64,000 bases of DNA from Chryseobacterium soldanellicola (GTDB lineage: Bacteria > Bacteroidota > Bacteroidia > Flavobacteriales > Weeksellaceae), in the NCBI RefSeq assembly GCF_900100115.1, contig NZ_FNKL01000003.1:372001-436000 (forward strand). The letters run 5' to 3'. Both the position numbers and the translations under genes were made by a program. The notes below the pieces were generated by a model. That model worked only from the letters and a program-made list of their open reading frames with translations, was not told the origin of the DNA and made no database searches. Positions 43,460 to 51,876 of the stretch are shown piece after piece (the stretch's first letter is position 1; every line of letters begins with the position of its first letter).

Positions 43460-44483
43460 TAGTATTATCTTTTGAGGTATTCTCAAGATTATTTATTCTT
43501 TTTACAATTTCAGTAAAATTTCTGAAATGCACATAGTTTCTAAGATACTCATTATAACTTATCGCAGGTGATCCGTATAATGTTTCTTTATCATTTACGC
43601 TAGAATTCACACCACTCTGGGCCTGAATTTTAACCTGATTTCCAATTTTAATATGTCCCACAACTCCGACCTGTCCGCCAATCTGGTTCCAGTCGCCGAT
43701 TGTTGTAGAACCCGCAATTCCGGCTTGCGCTGCAATGACATTGTTCTGACCGATTTTCACATTATGTGCAATCTGGATCAAATTATCGATTTTAGTTCCT
43801 TTTCCTATAATCGTTGAGCCGATGGTTGCCCTGTCGATGCTGCAGTTTGAGCCAATTTCAACATCATTTTCAATAATTACATTTCCCAGTTGAGGAATTT
43901 TTTTGAAACCTTCCGTTGTAGGCTGGAAACCAAAACCGTCGCCACCAATCACCGTATTGGAATGAATCACACAATTATCACCGATAATACAGTAATCGTA
44001 GATTCTTGCTCCGCTGTCAATTTTACAGTTCTTTCCTATTTTTACCCCTTTTCCGATATAAACCTGAGGATAAATCTGTGATCCTTCACCGATTTTAGCT
44101 TTTTCAGAAATATAAGTAAAGGCTCCTACATATACCTTATCGCCGATTATGGCAGTTTCATGAATAGAAGAACCATTTTCGATCCCTTCTTTTCTGCCCT
44201 GCATCTCCTGATACAGATTCATCAAAACCTGAAACGAAAGGTAGGCATCTTTTACCGCAATAATAGTAGGATTGTAAGTATCTTTTACTAAAAGATTCTC
44301 AGAAACAATAAGAACGGAACATTTTGAAGTATCTATAAAATGGGAAAACCGATCTTGTGCTATAAAAGAAAGATGCCCTGATTCTCCATTTTCTATTGGT
44401 GAAACTCCTGTAATAAGTGCATGCTCGTCACCTATAATTTTTCCGTCAATAAAACTTGCAATTTGCGAAGCTGTAAATTCCAT
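43452..44483 (-). CDS. lpxD: UDP-3-O-(3-hydroxyacyl)glucosamine N-acyltransferase
   Basis: A 343-residue enzyme for the third step of lipid A synthesis. The N-terminal uridine-binding domain (about 1-100) is followed by hexapeptide repeats (about 105-300) and a C-terminal helix. The catalytic histidine lies in NLIQIAHNVKIG. ATG at 44483 (MEFTASQIASF) is the natural start; the TTG at 44490-44492 overlaps the promoter. A full promoter TTTG-N17-TATCTTTG ends six bases before the ATG, so the message is probably leaderless. Its stop overlaps lpxC/fabZ. Confidence 0.96.
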   Translation of the reverse strand: MEFTASQIASFIDGKIIGDEHALITGVSPIENGESGHLSFIAQDRFSHFIDTSKCSVLIVSENLLVKDTYNPTIIAVKDAYLSFQVLMNLYQEMQGRKEGIENGSSIHETAIIGDKVYVGAFTYISEKAKIGEGSQIYPQVYIGKGVKIGKNCKIDSGARIYDYCIIGDNCVIHSNTVIGGDGFGFQPTTEGFKKIPQLGNVIIENDVEIGSNCSIDRATIGSTIIGKGTKIDNLIQIAHNVKIGQNNVIAAQAGIAGSTTIGDWNQIGGQVGVVGHIKIGNQVKIQAQSGVNSSVNDKETLYGSPAISYNEYLRNYVHFRNFTEIVKRINNLENTSKDNTNE

Positions 44484-44489
44484 ATTCTG

Positions 44490-44518
44490 CAAAGATAAGA
44501 AATTCTATAATTCGCAAA
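44490..44518 (-). promoter_or_regulatory. Promoter of lpxD, six bases from the ATG
   Basis: On the minus strand: TTTG (44518-44515), 17 bases, TATCTTTG (44497-44490), CAGAAT, ATG. Both boxes and spacing are consensus, so the lpx genes have an internal promoter separate from the HD gene. Confidence 0.7.
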
Positions 44519-44567
44519 CATTTTTTAATTTTGGGATCGTAAATTTTAATATACTTTAAGAATTTAT

Positions 44568-45782
44568 TTACGAAATATCTCTCGGAAACGTCAGTATATA
44601 TCTTGTCGTCTTATTCACGATAAGCCCTGATAAAAGCTGATCTTCGGATTCATCGAGCCTTATTTTTCCGCCATTTTTCCGCAATAAATAAATCGGCTGC
44701 TTTTTTGTATTATAAGGAAGAAGTTTTCTTTTGATTTCGTGTACGAGCTGATCTCCATTATCAATTCCGAAAAATTCGTTCGTTTTTTTTATTTTTTCTT
44801 CAATGAATTCCCTATTAAACTGGTGGGATGAAATGATTGTTTTCGGCAAATTTCTCTGTATCACACATTTACACCAGTAAGATAAGATCACATCATCCGA
44901 ATTTTGCCATGATTTCATGGCCTGAATAACGTCATTATCATCAAGCTGTGTGAATCTTTCAACATCTTCATCGGTTGCCGAGCTTTTTCCTCGGTATAAA
45001 AAATATTTTAAATTTTCTGTTGCCGGCAGATCAGTTCCCTGTGAAACCAGATATTTTGCTCTTTCTAAGATTTTAACCAAAAGAAATTCCGCCAACGCCG
45101 ATGTTTTGTGATAATATACCTGCCAATACATGAACATTCTGGCTGTCAGAAAGTTTTCAATGGAATAAATTCCTTTGGCATCGATTACCAATTCACCTTC
45201 TTCACAAACATTCATCATGGAAATTATTCGCTGTGTATTAATATTTCCTTCAGAAACTCCCGTGAAAAAGCTGTCTCGCTTTAAATAATCAAGCCTGTCA
45301 ACATCTAATTGAGACGAAATCAGCTGATTGAAAAATTTTCTATGATATTTCCCCTGAAACATTTCTATCGCCATTGATAACTGGCCACTAAACTCATTAT
45401 TTAACCTATTCATTAATAATAACGAAAGATTTTCGTGATGCCAATCATCCATCAGCATACTTTCCAAGGCGTGAGAAAACGGACCATGACCAATATCATG
45501 CATTAAAATCGCCAGCATTGCGCCTTTTTCTTCTTCATCAGAGATTTTAACCCCTTTCTGCTTCAACGTTTCCAAAGCAGTAAACATCAGATGCATCGCG
45601 CCCAAAGCATGATGAAACCTCGTATGTGTCGCGCCCGGAAAAATCAGATTCAAAAGTCCGGTTTGCCCAATTCTTCTTAATCGCTGGAAGTATGGATGCT
45701 CGATAATGTCGAATAAAATTTCATGTGGAATTTTGATGAATCCGTGAACGGGATCGTTGATGATTTTAAGCTTATTCTGCAT
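44568..45782 (-). CDS. HD-domain phosphohydrolase (dNTPase-like)
   Basis: A 404-residue protein of the SAMHD1/YwfO-like dNTP triphosphohydrolase group. The metal-binding set is THTRFHHALG, LMHDIGHGPFSH and a later aspartate in VDRLDYLKRD. N-terminal NDPVHGFIKI and PYFQRLRRIGQTG are strongly characteristic. It may hydrolyse dNTPs or act as a nucleotide-sensing regulator. The ATG at 45782 (MQNKLKI) is preferred over an upstream non-ATG start. It leads the lpx cluster, as in related genomes. A TAAATTTG box (45804-45811, minus strand) is 21 bases upstream. Confidence 0.92.
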   Translation of the reverse strand: MQNKLKIINDPVHGFIKIPHEILFDIIEHPYFQRLRRIGQTGLLNLIFPGATHTRFHHALGAMHLMFTALETLKQKGVKISDEEEKGAMLAILMHDIGHGPFSHALESMLMDDWHHENLSLLLMNRLNNEFSGQLSMAIEMFQGKYHRKFFNQLISSQLDVDRLDYLKRDSFFTGVSEGNINTQRIISMMNVCEEGELVIDAKGIYSIENFLTARMFMYWQVYYHKTSALAEFLLVKILERAKYLVSQGTDLPATENLKYFLYRGKSSATDEDVERFTQLDDNDVIQAMKSWQNSDDVILSYWCKCVIQRNLPKTIISSHQFNREFIEEKIKKTNEFFGIDNGDQLVHEIKRKLLPYNTKKQPIYLLRKNGGKIRLDESEDQLLSGLIVNKTTRYILTFPRDIS

Positions 45783-46026
45783 TGAAACGTCAGTATTTAT
45801 ACACAAATTTAGGGATTTTATATTTTAGGATTGATTAATTTTCTATTAAAAAAGGTTTGATTTAAACATAGATGACACAATATTTTCACAAATAATATCA
45901 ATTTGGAATTTGTGTTTAACGCAAAGTTCACAAAGATTTTCTTTACAGTTGTTATGCATATTTTCGTTCGCAAAGGCATTTCACTCAGCAAAGATTGGTT
46001 GTAAATTCTCATAATTCGTTCGGTTC

Positions 46027-46095
46027 CATCAATAGAACGGGCTTTAGCCCGTTTAATCAAACCAAATCAATTGGCTTTAGCCAAAACATACTTCA
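46027..46095 (-). repeat. Two-hairpin repeat, copy F (reverse)
   Basis: ATCAATAGAACGGGCTTTAG and CCCGTT, then AATCAATTGGCTTTAGCCAA. It is followed by GAAAATATTTGTGCCAAATG, similar to the tail of copy A. That tail provides the -33 box of the S41 protease gene. Confidence 0.8.
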
Positions 46096-46115
46096 AATGG
46101 TTATTAATGAAAATA

Positions 46116-46147
46116 TTTGTGCCAAATGTGTTTAAAAATTATCTTTG
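46116..46147 (+). promoter_or_regulatory. Promoter of the S41 protease gene
   Basis: TTTG (46116-46119), 20 bases, TATCTTTG (46140-46147); ATG 17 bases later. Both boxes are exact. The -33 box lies in repeat-derived sequence. Confidence 0.7.
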
Positions 46148-46164
46148 GTTGAATAAACCAGTAA

Positions 46165-47805
46165 ATGAGAAAATTCTCACTTTTTATCATCTTATTTTTA
46201 AGTTTAAACTTTTCCGCGCAAGCTCTATCCGAGACTCAAAAACTGGAATCGCTTTGTAAAGTTTGGGGATTTTTAAAATATTACCATCCGAATGTTGCAA
46301 AAGGAACTTTTAATTGGGATCAACAATTATTTCAGAAAATAAATGAACTTAAAAATATTAATAATAAAAATCAATTAAACGAATTATATTCAAAATGGAT
46401 TGACAGTCTTGGAAAAGTTGATGAATGTAAAGAATGTTCAAAAAAAGAAAATAAAGTCTATTTTTTAAAGAATTTCGATTTAAACTGGATCAATAATCAA
46501 AATATTTTTTCTGAAAATGTCACTCAAAAGTTGAAATATATTCAGAATAATAGAAATATTAGCGAAAATCATTATTTCGGAAAAGGTGGAAGAAAAGTTT
46601 ATTTTAGAAATGAAAATTCTTATGGCTCAAAATTCACTTCAAAAGAAATAAACCTTTTAGAATTATTCAGATATTGGAATTATATTGAATATTTTTTTCC
46701 TTACAAGTATAAAACAGATCAAAATTGGAATGATGTTTTAACGGAAATGATTCCGAAGTTTCTCACTATTAATACTACTGAAAATTATCATTTGACATTG
46801 GCAGAATTAGTGACAAAGGTTGATGATTCGCATGCTTTTTTATTTTCACCATTCATTAGCTTAAACCAATACGGAAGGAGAAAAGTTCCCGTGGAATATC
46901 TGTACGCGGAAGGAAAATTGGTTGTAACGAAAACTAATTCAAACAAATTTAATGAAGAAACACCTTTACAAACCGGAGATGTTATTTATGATATTAATGG
47001 TCTGACGATTCCTCAAAAAGTAAATGCTTTCGGAAAATATATTCCGGCATCCAATTCCTGGGGAAAGATCAAAAAAGTGAAAAATCTTTTTCTTTTTACC
47101 AATAAAGATTCAATTAATCTTAAAATAGAAAGAAATGGACAAAATTTAGCCTTACAAATAAAAACCTATCTCTTAAAAGATATCATTTCAGAAAAGCCCG
47201 CCCAACCGGAAAAATGGAAATTTTATGATGAAGAAAAGAAGATCGGATATGTGAATATGGGGGTTATTGAACGGGAAGATTTAGATGAAATGTACAGCAA
47301 TTTAAAATCTGCAGAATCCATTATTTTTGATTTAAGAAATTATCCCAAACAAACAATTTTCCCTTTGGCAAAGCTGTTACTTCCTGAAAGTTTTATTTAT
47401 TATCAATTTAATTTTCCAGATACAAATTATTTGAGTAAATTTTATAGCCGAAAAAATCAGATCGGTGTAAAAAATTCTGATTATTACAAAGGAAATGTAG
47501 TAGTTTTGGTAGACGAAAATACGCAGAGCCAGGCCGAGACAACCACTATGATGTTTAAGCAGCATCCAAAAGCAAAAGTGATTGGCAGCAATACTTCCGG
47601 AGCCAATGGAGATGTGATTTATTTAAACATTGCTGATCTGGAAACGAGCTTTACCGGTCTCGGAGCCTATTATCCCGACGGTAAGGAAACGCAGAGAATC
47701 GGAATTATTCCTGATATTATCGTGAAACCTACCGTAAAAGGGATAAAAGAAGGAAAAGATGAAGTTCTGGAAAGAGCTTTGGAATATATAAAAGACGGTC
47801 ATTAG
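46165..47805 (+). CDS. S41 family (C-terminal processing-type) peptidase, secreted
   Basis: A 546-residue protein with a signal peptide (MRKFSLFIILFLSLNFSAQ). The N-terminal domain (about 20-190) contains SLCKVWGFLKYYHP, a segment repeated in spirit at LFRYWNYIEYFFPYK. A PDZ-like part (about 225-310) and an S41 catalytic domain (about 345-540) follow. The nucleophile serine is expected in NTQSQAETTTMMF. It likely degrades or processes proteins in the periplasm. A single gene with a clear promoter. Confidence 0.9.
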   Translation: MRKFSLFIILFLSLNFSAQALSETQKLESLCKVWGFLKYYHPNVAKGTFNWDQQLFQKINELKNINNKNQLNELYSKWIDSLGKVDECKECSKKENKVYFLKNFDLNWINNQNIFSENVTQKLKYIQNNRNISENHYFGKGGRKVYFRNENSYGSKFTSKEINLLELFRYWNYIEYFFPYKYKTDQNWNDVLTEMIPKFLTINTTENYHLTLAELVTKVDDSHAFLFSPFISLNQYGRRKVPVEYLYAEGKLVVTKTNSNKFNEETPLQTGDVIYDINGLTIPQKVNAFGKYIPASNSWGKIKKVKNLFLFTNKDSINLKIERNGQNLALQIKTYLLKDIISEKPAQPEKWKFYDEEKKIGYVNMGVIEREDLDEMYSNLKSAESIIFDLRNYPKQTIFPLAKLLLPESFIYYQFNFPDTNYLSKFYSRKNQIGVKNSDYYKGNVVVLVDENTQSQAETTTMMFKQHPKAKVIGSNTSGANGDVIYLNIADLETSFTGLGAYYPDGKETQRIGIIPDIIVKPTVKGIKEGKDEVLERALEYIKDGH

Positions 47806-47936
47806 ATGAAACAATAATGCAAATATTCCGTTATGCTTTCATTTAACTTATATTTAACTTAAAACCTGCTTATTTTGGCAGTTTTTGAAAAGAATTGGTC
47901 AACAATTTGATACTATAACCATGTAAAAAATTAATT

Positions 47937-49481
47937 ATGTCGGAAAAGATATTATGGATAGATGATGAAATAGATTTACTTAAACCTCACATCGTATTTT
48001 TAGAAAAAAAAGGCTATCAGGTAACGCCTGTTAACAACGTCAATGAGGCGCTTGAACTAATGGATTCAGAGAAATTCGCATTAACGCTTATTGATGAAAA
48101 TATGCCCGGAATTTCCGGACTGGAAGCAATTCCTATGATTAAAGAGAAAGATAATTCTCTAAAAATTGTAATGGTGACGAAAAGTGAAGAGGAACACATT
48201 ATGGAAGAAGCGATCGGATCTCAGATCGCAGATTATATCTTAAAGCCCGTAAATCCCAACCAGATTTTATTATCGTTAAAGAAAAACCTTCAGGAAGATA
48301 ATCTTGTTGAGCAGAAAACTATTCTGCAATATCAACAGGAATTCAGAAATCTTTCTATGGAACTTTCTTATTTGAGAACATACCAGGAATGGGCGGAATA
48401 TTATAAGAAAATTGTCAACTGGGAAATCAAGTTTGACAAAGTGGCAGATAACGAATTTGCAGATCTTTTGCAATCCCAGAAAGAAGAAGCCAACATTCAG
48501 TTTGCAAAATTTATCGAAAACAATTATGAAGACTGGTTAAACGGAAATGAAAAACCATTAATGAGCCATACGCTTTTTAAGGAAAAAATCAAGCCCGAGG
48601 TTGAAAAAGAAAAAGTTCTTTTACTGATGGTCGATAACCTTCGCTATGATCAGTGGAAAGTGATTGAGCCGTTATTTACGAAACATTACAATAAAGTGTC
48701 CGAAGATTATTATTACAGTATTCTTCCGACTGCAACTCAGTATGCGAGAAACTCTTTCTTTGCAGGATTAATGCCTTCTGAGATTGAAAAACGTTTCCCT
48801 GACAAATGGTTTAACGATAATGAAGACGGAAATAAAAACGAATTTGAAAGGGATTTCCTTGAAGATCAAATGAAAAGAATTGGTTTAGGCTCTAAATCAA
48901 TGAAATATCTAAAAGTTTTAAACGCTGATTTTGAAAGAAAGATTTATGAAGATTTTAATCAGCACAAAAACAATGATCTGTTGGTAATTGTTTACAACTT
49001 TATCGATATTCTTTCGCACGCAAAAACGGATAATCATATTGTCGACCAGTTGATTCGTGATGATAAAACCTTCCGTTCTTTGACATCAAACTGGTTTGAA
49101 AATTCATCATTAGTTAAAATAATTAAGCTTGCGGCTGAAAGTGGCTATAAATTAGTTATCACCACAGACCATGGAACGGTTTACGTTAAAAAACCAAGCA
49201 AAGTAGTCGGTGATAGAGAAACATCTACTAACATTCGTTATAAAACAGGAAAAAGTTTAACCTACGATTCAAGCGATGTCTGGGCGGTGACTAATCCTGA
49301 AAAGCTTTTCTTACCGAAAGGTAATTTGAGCTCAAAATATATTTTTGCCAAGAATAATATTTTCTTAGCTTATCCAAAAAATTACAATCACTTCGTAAAC
49401 TATTATAAAGAAACGTACCAGCACGGCGGGATTTCCCTTGAGGAATGTATCATCCCGATCAGTATTTTAGAACCCAAGTAG
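47937..49481 (+). CDS. porX: T9SS regulator PorX (response regulator with PglZ domain)
   Basis: A 514-residue protein: receiver domain (about 1-120) with acidic WIDDE, phospho-acceptor D53 in LIDENMPG, VTKSEEE and the LKPVNP lysine; a helical linker (about 125-200); and a PglZ/alkaline-phosphatase-like domain (about 205-514) with LLLMVDNLRYDQW, FIDILSHAKTD and TTDHGTVYVKKPSKVVGD as metal and substrate positions. In Porphyromonas, PorX with PorY and SigP controls T9SS genes, and the PglZ domain cuts oligonucleotides. It fits the T9SS cargo in this window. A perfect palindromic terminator follows. Confidence 0.95.
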   Translation: MSEKILWIDDEIDLLKPHIVFLEKKGYQVTPVNNVNEALELMDSEKFALTLIDENMPGISGLEAIPMIKEKDNSLKIVMVTKSEEEHIMEEAIGSQIADYILKPVNPNQILLSLKKNLQEDNLVEQKTILQYQQEFRNLSMELSYLRTYQEWAEYYKKIVNWEIKFDKVADNEFADLLQSQKEEANIQFAKFIENNYEDWLNGNEKPLMSHTLFKEKIKPEVEKEKVLLLMVDNLRYDQWKVIEPLFTKHYNKVSEDYYYSILPTATQYARNSFFAGLMPSEIEKRFPDKWFNDNEDGNKNEFERDFLEDQMKRIGLGSKSMKYLKVLNADFERKIYEDFNQHKNNDLLVIVYNFIDILSHAKTDNHIVDQLIRDDKTFRSLTSNWFENSSLVKIIKLAAESGYKLVITTDHGTVYVKKPSKVVGDRETSTNIRYKTGKSLTYDSSDVWAVTNPEKLFLPKGNLSSKYIFAKNNIFLAYPKNYNHFVNYYKETYQHGGISLEECIIPISILEPK

Positions 49482-49515
49482 TTCTTTTTCATAGTTTATT
49501 TAATTTGGGTTTAAG

Positions 49516-49550
49516 GCGGAAAAAATCAATTGATTTTTTCCGCTTCTTTT
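49516..49550 (+). terminator. Palindromic terminator of porX, containing xth promoter elements
   Basis: A perfect 28-base palindrome with GCGGAAAAAATC arms, followed by a T-rich tract. The TTG at its centre (49530-49532) and the TATTTTTG just past it form a promoter for the next gene. Confidence 0.8.
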
Positions 49551-49562
49551 TTATTATTTTTG
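49530..49562 (+). promoter_or_regulatory. Promoter of xth, overlapping the porX terminator
   Basis: TTG (49530-49532), 22 bases, TATTTTTG (49555-49562), then AATT and ATG. The four-base gap to the start codon implies a leaderless message. Confidence 0.6.
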
Positions 49563-49566
49563 AATT

Positions 49567-50331
49567 ATGAGATTAATTACTTATAACGTAAACGGAATCA
49601 GGGCTGCTTTCACCAAAGATTTTCTGGGATGGCTGCAAACTTCCGATCCGGATATTATCTGTATTCAGGAAAGCAAAGCCGGAAACGACCAAATAGACAT
49701 CGAAAGCCTCGAAAAACTGGGTTATCATAGTTATTGGCATTCAGCAGTGAGAAAAGGCTACAGCGGCGTTGGAATTGCCTCTAAAATAAAACCCAATCAT
49801 GTAGAATATGGTTGCGGCATTGAAAGCTACGATAACGAAGGAAGAATCATCCGTGCGGATTTTGACGGCTTTTCAGCAATTTCAGTATATGTTCCGTCGG
49901 CTTCCAATATTGAAAGGCTTGAATTTAAAATGCAGTTCTGCCACGATTTTTTAAATTACATCAAAAACTTAAAAAAAGAAATTCCGAATCTTATTATTTC
50001 GGGAGATTTTAATATTTGTCATGAAGCGATCGATATTTATGATCCTATCCGTTTAAAGAACACTTCAGGGTTTTTACCTATGGAAAGAGAATGGATGACA
50101 AATTTCATCAATGAATGCGAATTGATAGATAGTTTTCGCTTCTTTAACAACGAACCTGAAAATTATACATGGTGGAGTTACAGGCAAAATTCCAGGGCTA
50201 AAAATAAAGGCTGGAGATTGGATTATAATTTTGCTTCTTATGCATTAAAAGAAAAGCTTTCCAGGGCTGTTATTTTAAAAGAGGCAGCGCATTCTGATCA
50301 TTGCCCTGCTTTAGTAGAATTAGATTTATAA
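49567..50331 (+). CDS. xth: Exodeoxyribonuclease III
   Basis: A 254-residue AP endonuclease and 3'-5' exonuclease of base excision repair. The catalytic set is complete: YNVNGIRAA (N-terminal asparagine), IQESKAG (E35), GDFNICHEAID, WRLDY and SDHCPALVEL. It acts on abasic sites in DNA in the cytoplasm. It has its own promoter, built into the porX terminator, so it is expressed separately although only 85 bases lie between the genes. Confidence 0.96.
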   Translation: MRLITYNVNGIRAAFTKDFLGWLQTSDPDIICIQESKAGNDQIDIESLEKLGYHSYWHSAVRKGYSGVGIASKIKPNHVEYGCGIESYDNEGRIIRADFDGFSAISVYVPSASNIERLEFKMQFCHDFLNYIKNLKKEIPNLIISGDFNICHEAIDIYDPIRLKNTSGFLPMEREWMTNFINECELIDSFRFFNNEPENYTWWSYRQNSRAKNKGWRLDYNFASYALKEKLSRAVILKEAAHSDHCPALVELDL

Positions 50332-50350
50332 TAATGTATATATCAAAAGA

Positions 50351-50382
50351 AAAAGCCAACTAAGTTAAGTTGGCTTTTTTTT
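50351..50382. terminator. Bidirectional terminator between xth and rlpA-like genes
   Basis: AAAAGCCAAC / GTTGGCTTTT stem with T runs in both directions; it separates two converging genes. Confidence 0.85.
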
Positions 50383-50399
50383 AAGTTTAAATCATAAAT

Positions 50400-50768
50400 T
50401 TAATCGACAATTTCATATTCCACCGGAATGGTACCGTGATCGGTATCTCCGATTTCATCGAACGCAGCTTTAGACATGTCTAAAGATCTTGATGAATGGT
50501 AAGGCCCTCTATCATTTACTTTCACTATCACCTCTTTACCATTGTTCAGGTTGGTTACCTTAATGTTTGTTCCAAATGGAAGCGTTCTGTTTGCTGCGGT
50601 AAACTTTGCATTATCAAAGATCTCTCCGCTGGCTGTTTTTCTACCATTAAACTTATCGTGGTAGTACGATGCATAACTTGTTTTTTTCGCATCTATGGCA
50701 TTACTCTTGAAAGAATAAACACCAAAGGTTGAAATCATCATTATGATTACGAGAATAAATCTTTTCAT
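50400..50768 (-). CDS. RlpA-like double-psi beta-barrel protein
   Basis: A 122-residue secreted protein with an N-terminal hydrophobic leader (MKRFILVIIMMISTFGVYSF) and a double-psi barrel (about 32-122): ASYYHDKFNGRKTASGEIFD, TAANRTLPFGTNIKVTN and VNDRGPYHSSRSLDMSKAAF. RlpA proteins are septal lytic transglycosylases; the barrel here is complete, but the SPOR domain of E. coli RlpA is missing. The ATG at 50768 is preferred over a GTG one codon earlier. A good promoter lies 29 bases upstream. Confidence 0.92.
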   Translation of the reverse strand: MKRFILVIIMMISTFGVYSFKSNAIDAKKTSYASYYHDKFNGRKTASGEIFDNAKFTAANRTLPFGTNIKVTNLNNGKEVIVKVNDRGPYHSSRSLDMSKAAFDEIGDTDHGTIPVEYEIVD

Positions 50769-50797
50769 CACTTTGAACTTTTATTGGTTTGACTCAG

Positions 50798-50826
50798 CAA
50801 AAGTATCAGGTTTATCGTAAAGTCAA
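50798..50826 (-). promoter_or_regulatory. Promoter of the rlpA-like gene
   Basis: On the minus strand TTG (50826-50824), 18 bases, TACTTTTG (50805-50798), 29 bases before the ATG. Consensus boxes and spacing. Confidence 0.65.
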
Positions 50827-51053
50827 CACTCCAATTGTTAAAAACTGTTAATAAAAAACCAATTATATGTTAACAGAGCCTGTAACTCCCTATTAACAGG
50901 CATTTTACAGCACATTGTTAAAAAGTGTTAAAAAAAGAGTACAAAAGTTAACATAATTAACTAATCAAAGCATAATTTTAAATACCCAATTTTAAAACAA
51001 ACTGAAAATCAATTAATTGTCAGAATTATAAAAATTGAAAATTAAACATAAAA

Positions 51054-51083
51054 AAACCAATGAAATATTTCATTGGTTTTCTG
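51054..51083 (-). terminator. Terminator of the secreted pair
   Basis: AAAACCAATGAAAT / ATTTCATTGGTTTT hairpin, 20 bases past the stop at 51103, with a T run on the minus strand. Confidence 0.85.
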
Positions 51084-51102
51084 TATTTTGAGAGAGTAAC
51101 AA

Positions 51103-51858
51103 TTATTTTGTGTACTCTACAACATAGTCATAAGTTCCGGTAGGATAAACTACTGACATACTTGGAGAACCTGTAATAAGGTTACCGTTAGTAATATCAT
51201 AAGAATATACTCCATTAGCAAATATACTTCCCGTACCAGCTTTGTAAACTGTTACTCTGTAGATGCTAGCAGTTGCACTTGCAGGCACTGTAATAGCAGC
51301 CGGAGCATAAGAAGTAGGTGCTGTAGAAGTTCCATTTACTGTAAATGTTCCTTTTCTAGCATAGATCTGTCTTCCTCCAACTAAATTGTTTGTAGTAGTT
51401 TCTGCAGTTGTAACGTCAACTTTTCCACCTCCACCTAATGGCAACCATCTACCTGTTGATACAGCAGCACTACCTGTAACTGAACCAGCAGCTATAGGAT
51501 TAGAGAAATAATAAAAGCCAGGAGCAACAGAAGAAACAACAGTAGGGTTATCAGTACCTGTTAAAGTATTTCCAGTCCCAGTATTATAAACAATCATACC
51601 GTCAAAACCGGTAGGAAAGTTAATCCCGTCAATAATATCCGTTTTAAAAACCCAAGTCGTAAGATCAGTTCTAGGATATACTAATCCTTTTCCAACTGTA
51701 TTAGAAGAGTTAGCACTTTGATCAAAATTTGAACTTGCATCTAAAAATGGATTTTCGTCAGTAATTGTTGCAACAGTCGCTTGATTCGTTGCTATTTGAG
51801 AGTAATATACATTAGAAGATAGGAAACATAATATGCTTAATAAAACTATTTTTTTCAT
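51103..51858 (-). CDS. Secreted protein of unknown function, second of a related pair
   Basis: A 251-residue protein with a signal peptide (MKKIVLLSILCFLSSNVYYSQ). It is rich in threonine, serine, glycine and alanine. A central GFYYFSNP...RWLPLGGGG element resembles GFYYYDAPNTVWVAVGGGG of its upstream neighbour, so the two share a module. The C-terminal third has beta-strand-like stretches (ASIYRVTVYKAGTG, GTYDYVVEYTK). No sorting domain is seen. Function unknown. It starts 18 bases after the previous gene and uses the same message. Confidence 0.8.
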   Translation of the reverse strand: MKKIVLLSILCFLSSNVYYSQIATNQATVATITDENPFLDASSNFDQSANSSNTVGKGLVYPRTDLTTWVFKTDIIDGINFPTGFDGMIVYNTGTGNTLTGTDNPTVVSSVAPGFYYFSNPIAAGSVTGSAAVSTGRWLPLGGGGKVDVTTAETTTNNLVGGRQIYARKGTFTVNGTSTAPTSYAPAAITVPASATASIYRVTVYKAGTGSIFANGVYSYDITNGNLITGSPSMSVVYPTGTYDYVVEYTK

Positions 51859-51876
51859 TGTATTTGATTTTTAATA

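Larger units (their letters stand above)
45783..46164. other. Gap between HD and S41 protease genes
   Basis: Holds two divergent promoters at its ends (HD -7 box at 45804-45811; S41 promoter at 46116-46147) and two-hairpin repeat copy F (46027-46095). The remaining 45815-46020 is AT-rich with no gene seen. Confidence 0.6.
50769..51102. other. Gap between rlpA-like gene and secreted pair
   Basis: Contains the rlpA-like promoter (50798-50826) and, at 51054-51083, the terminator of the secreted pair. The middle (50830-51050) is AT-rich with several GTTAA and TTAAC motifs but no open frame. Confidence 0.6.
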
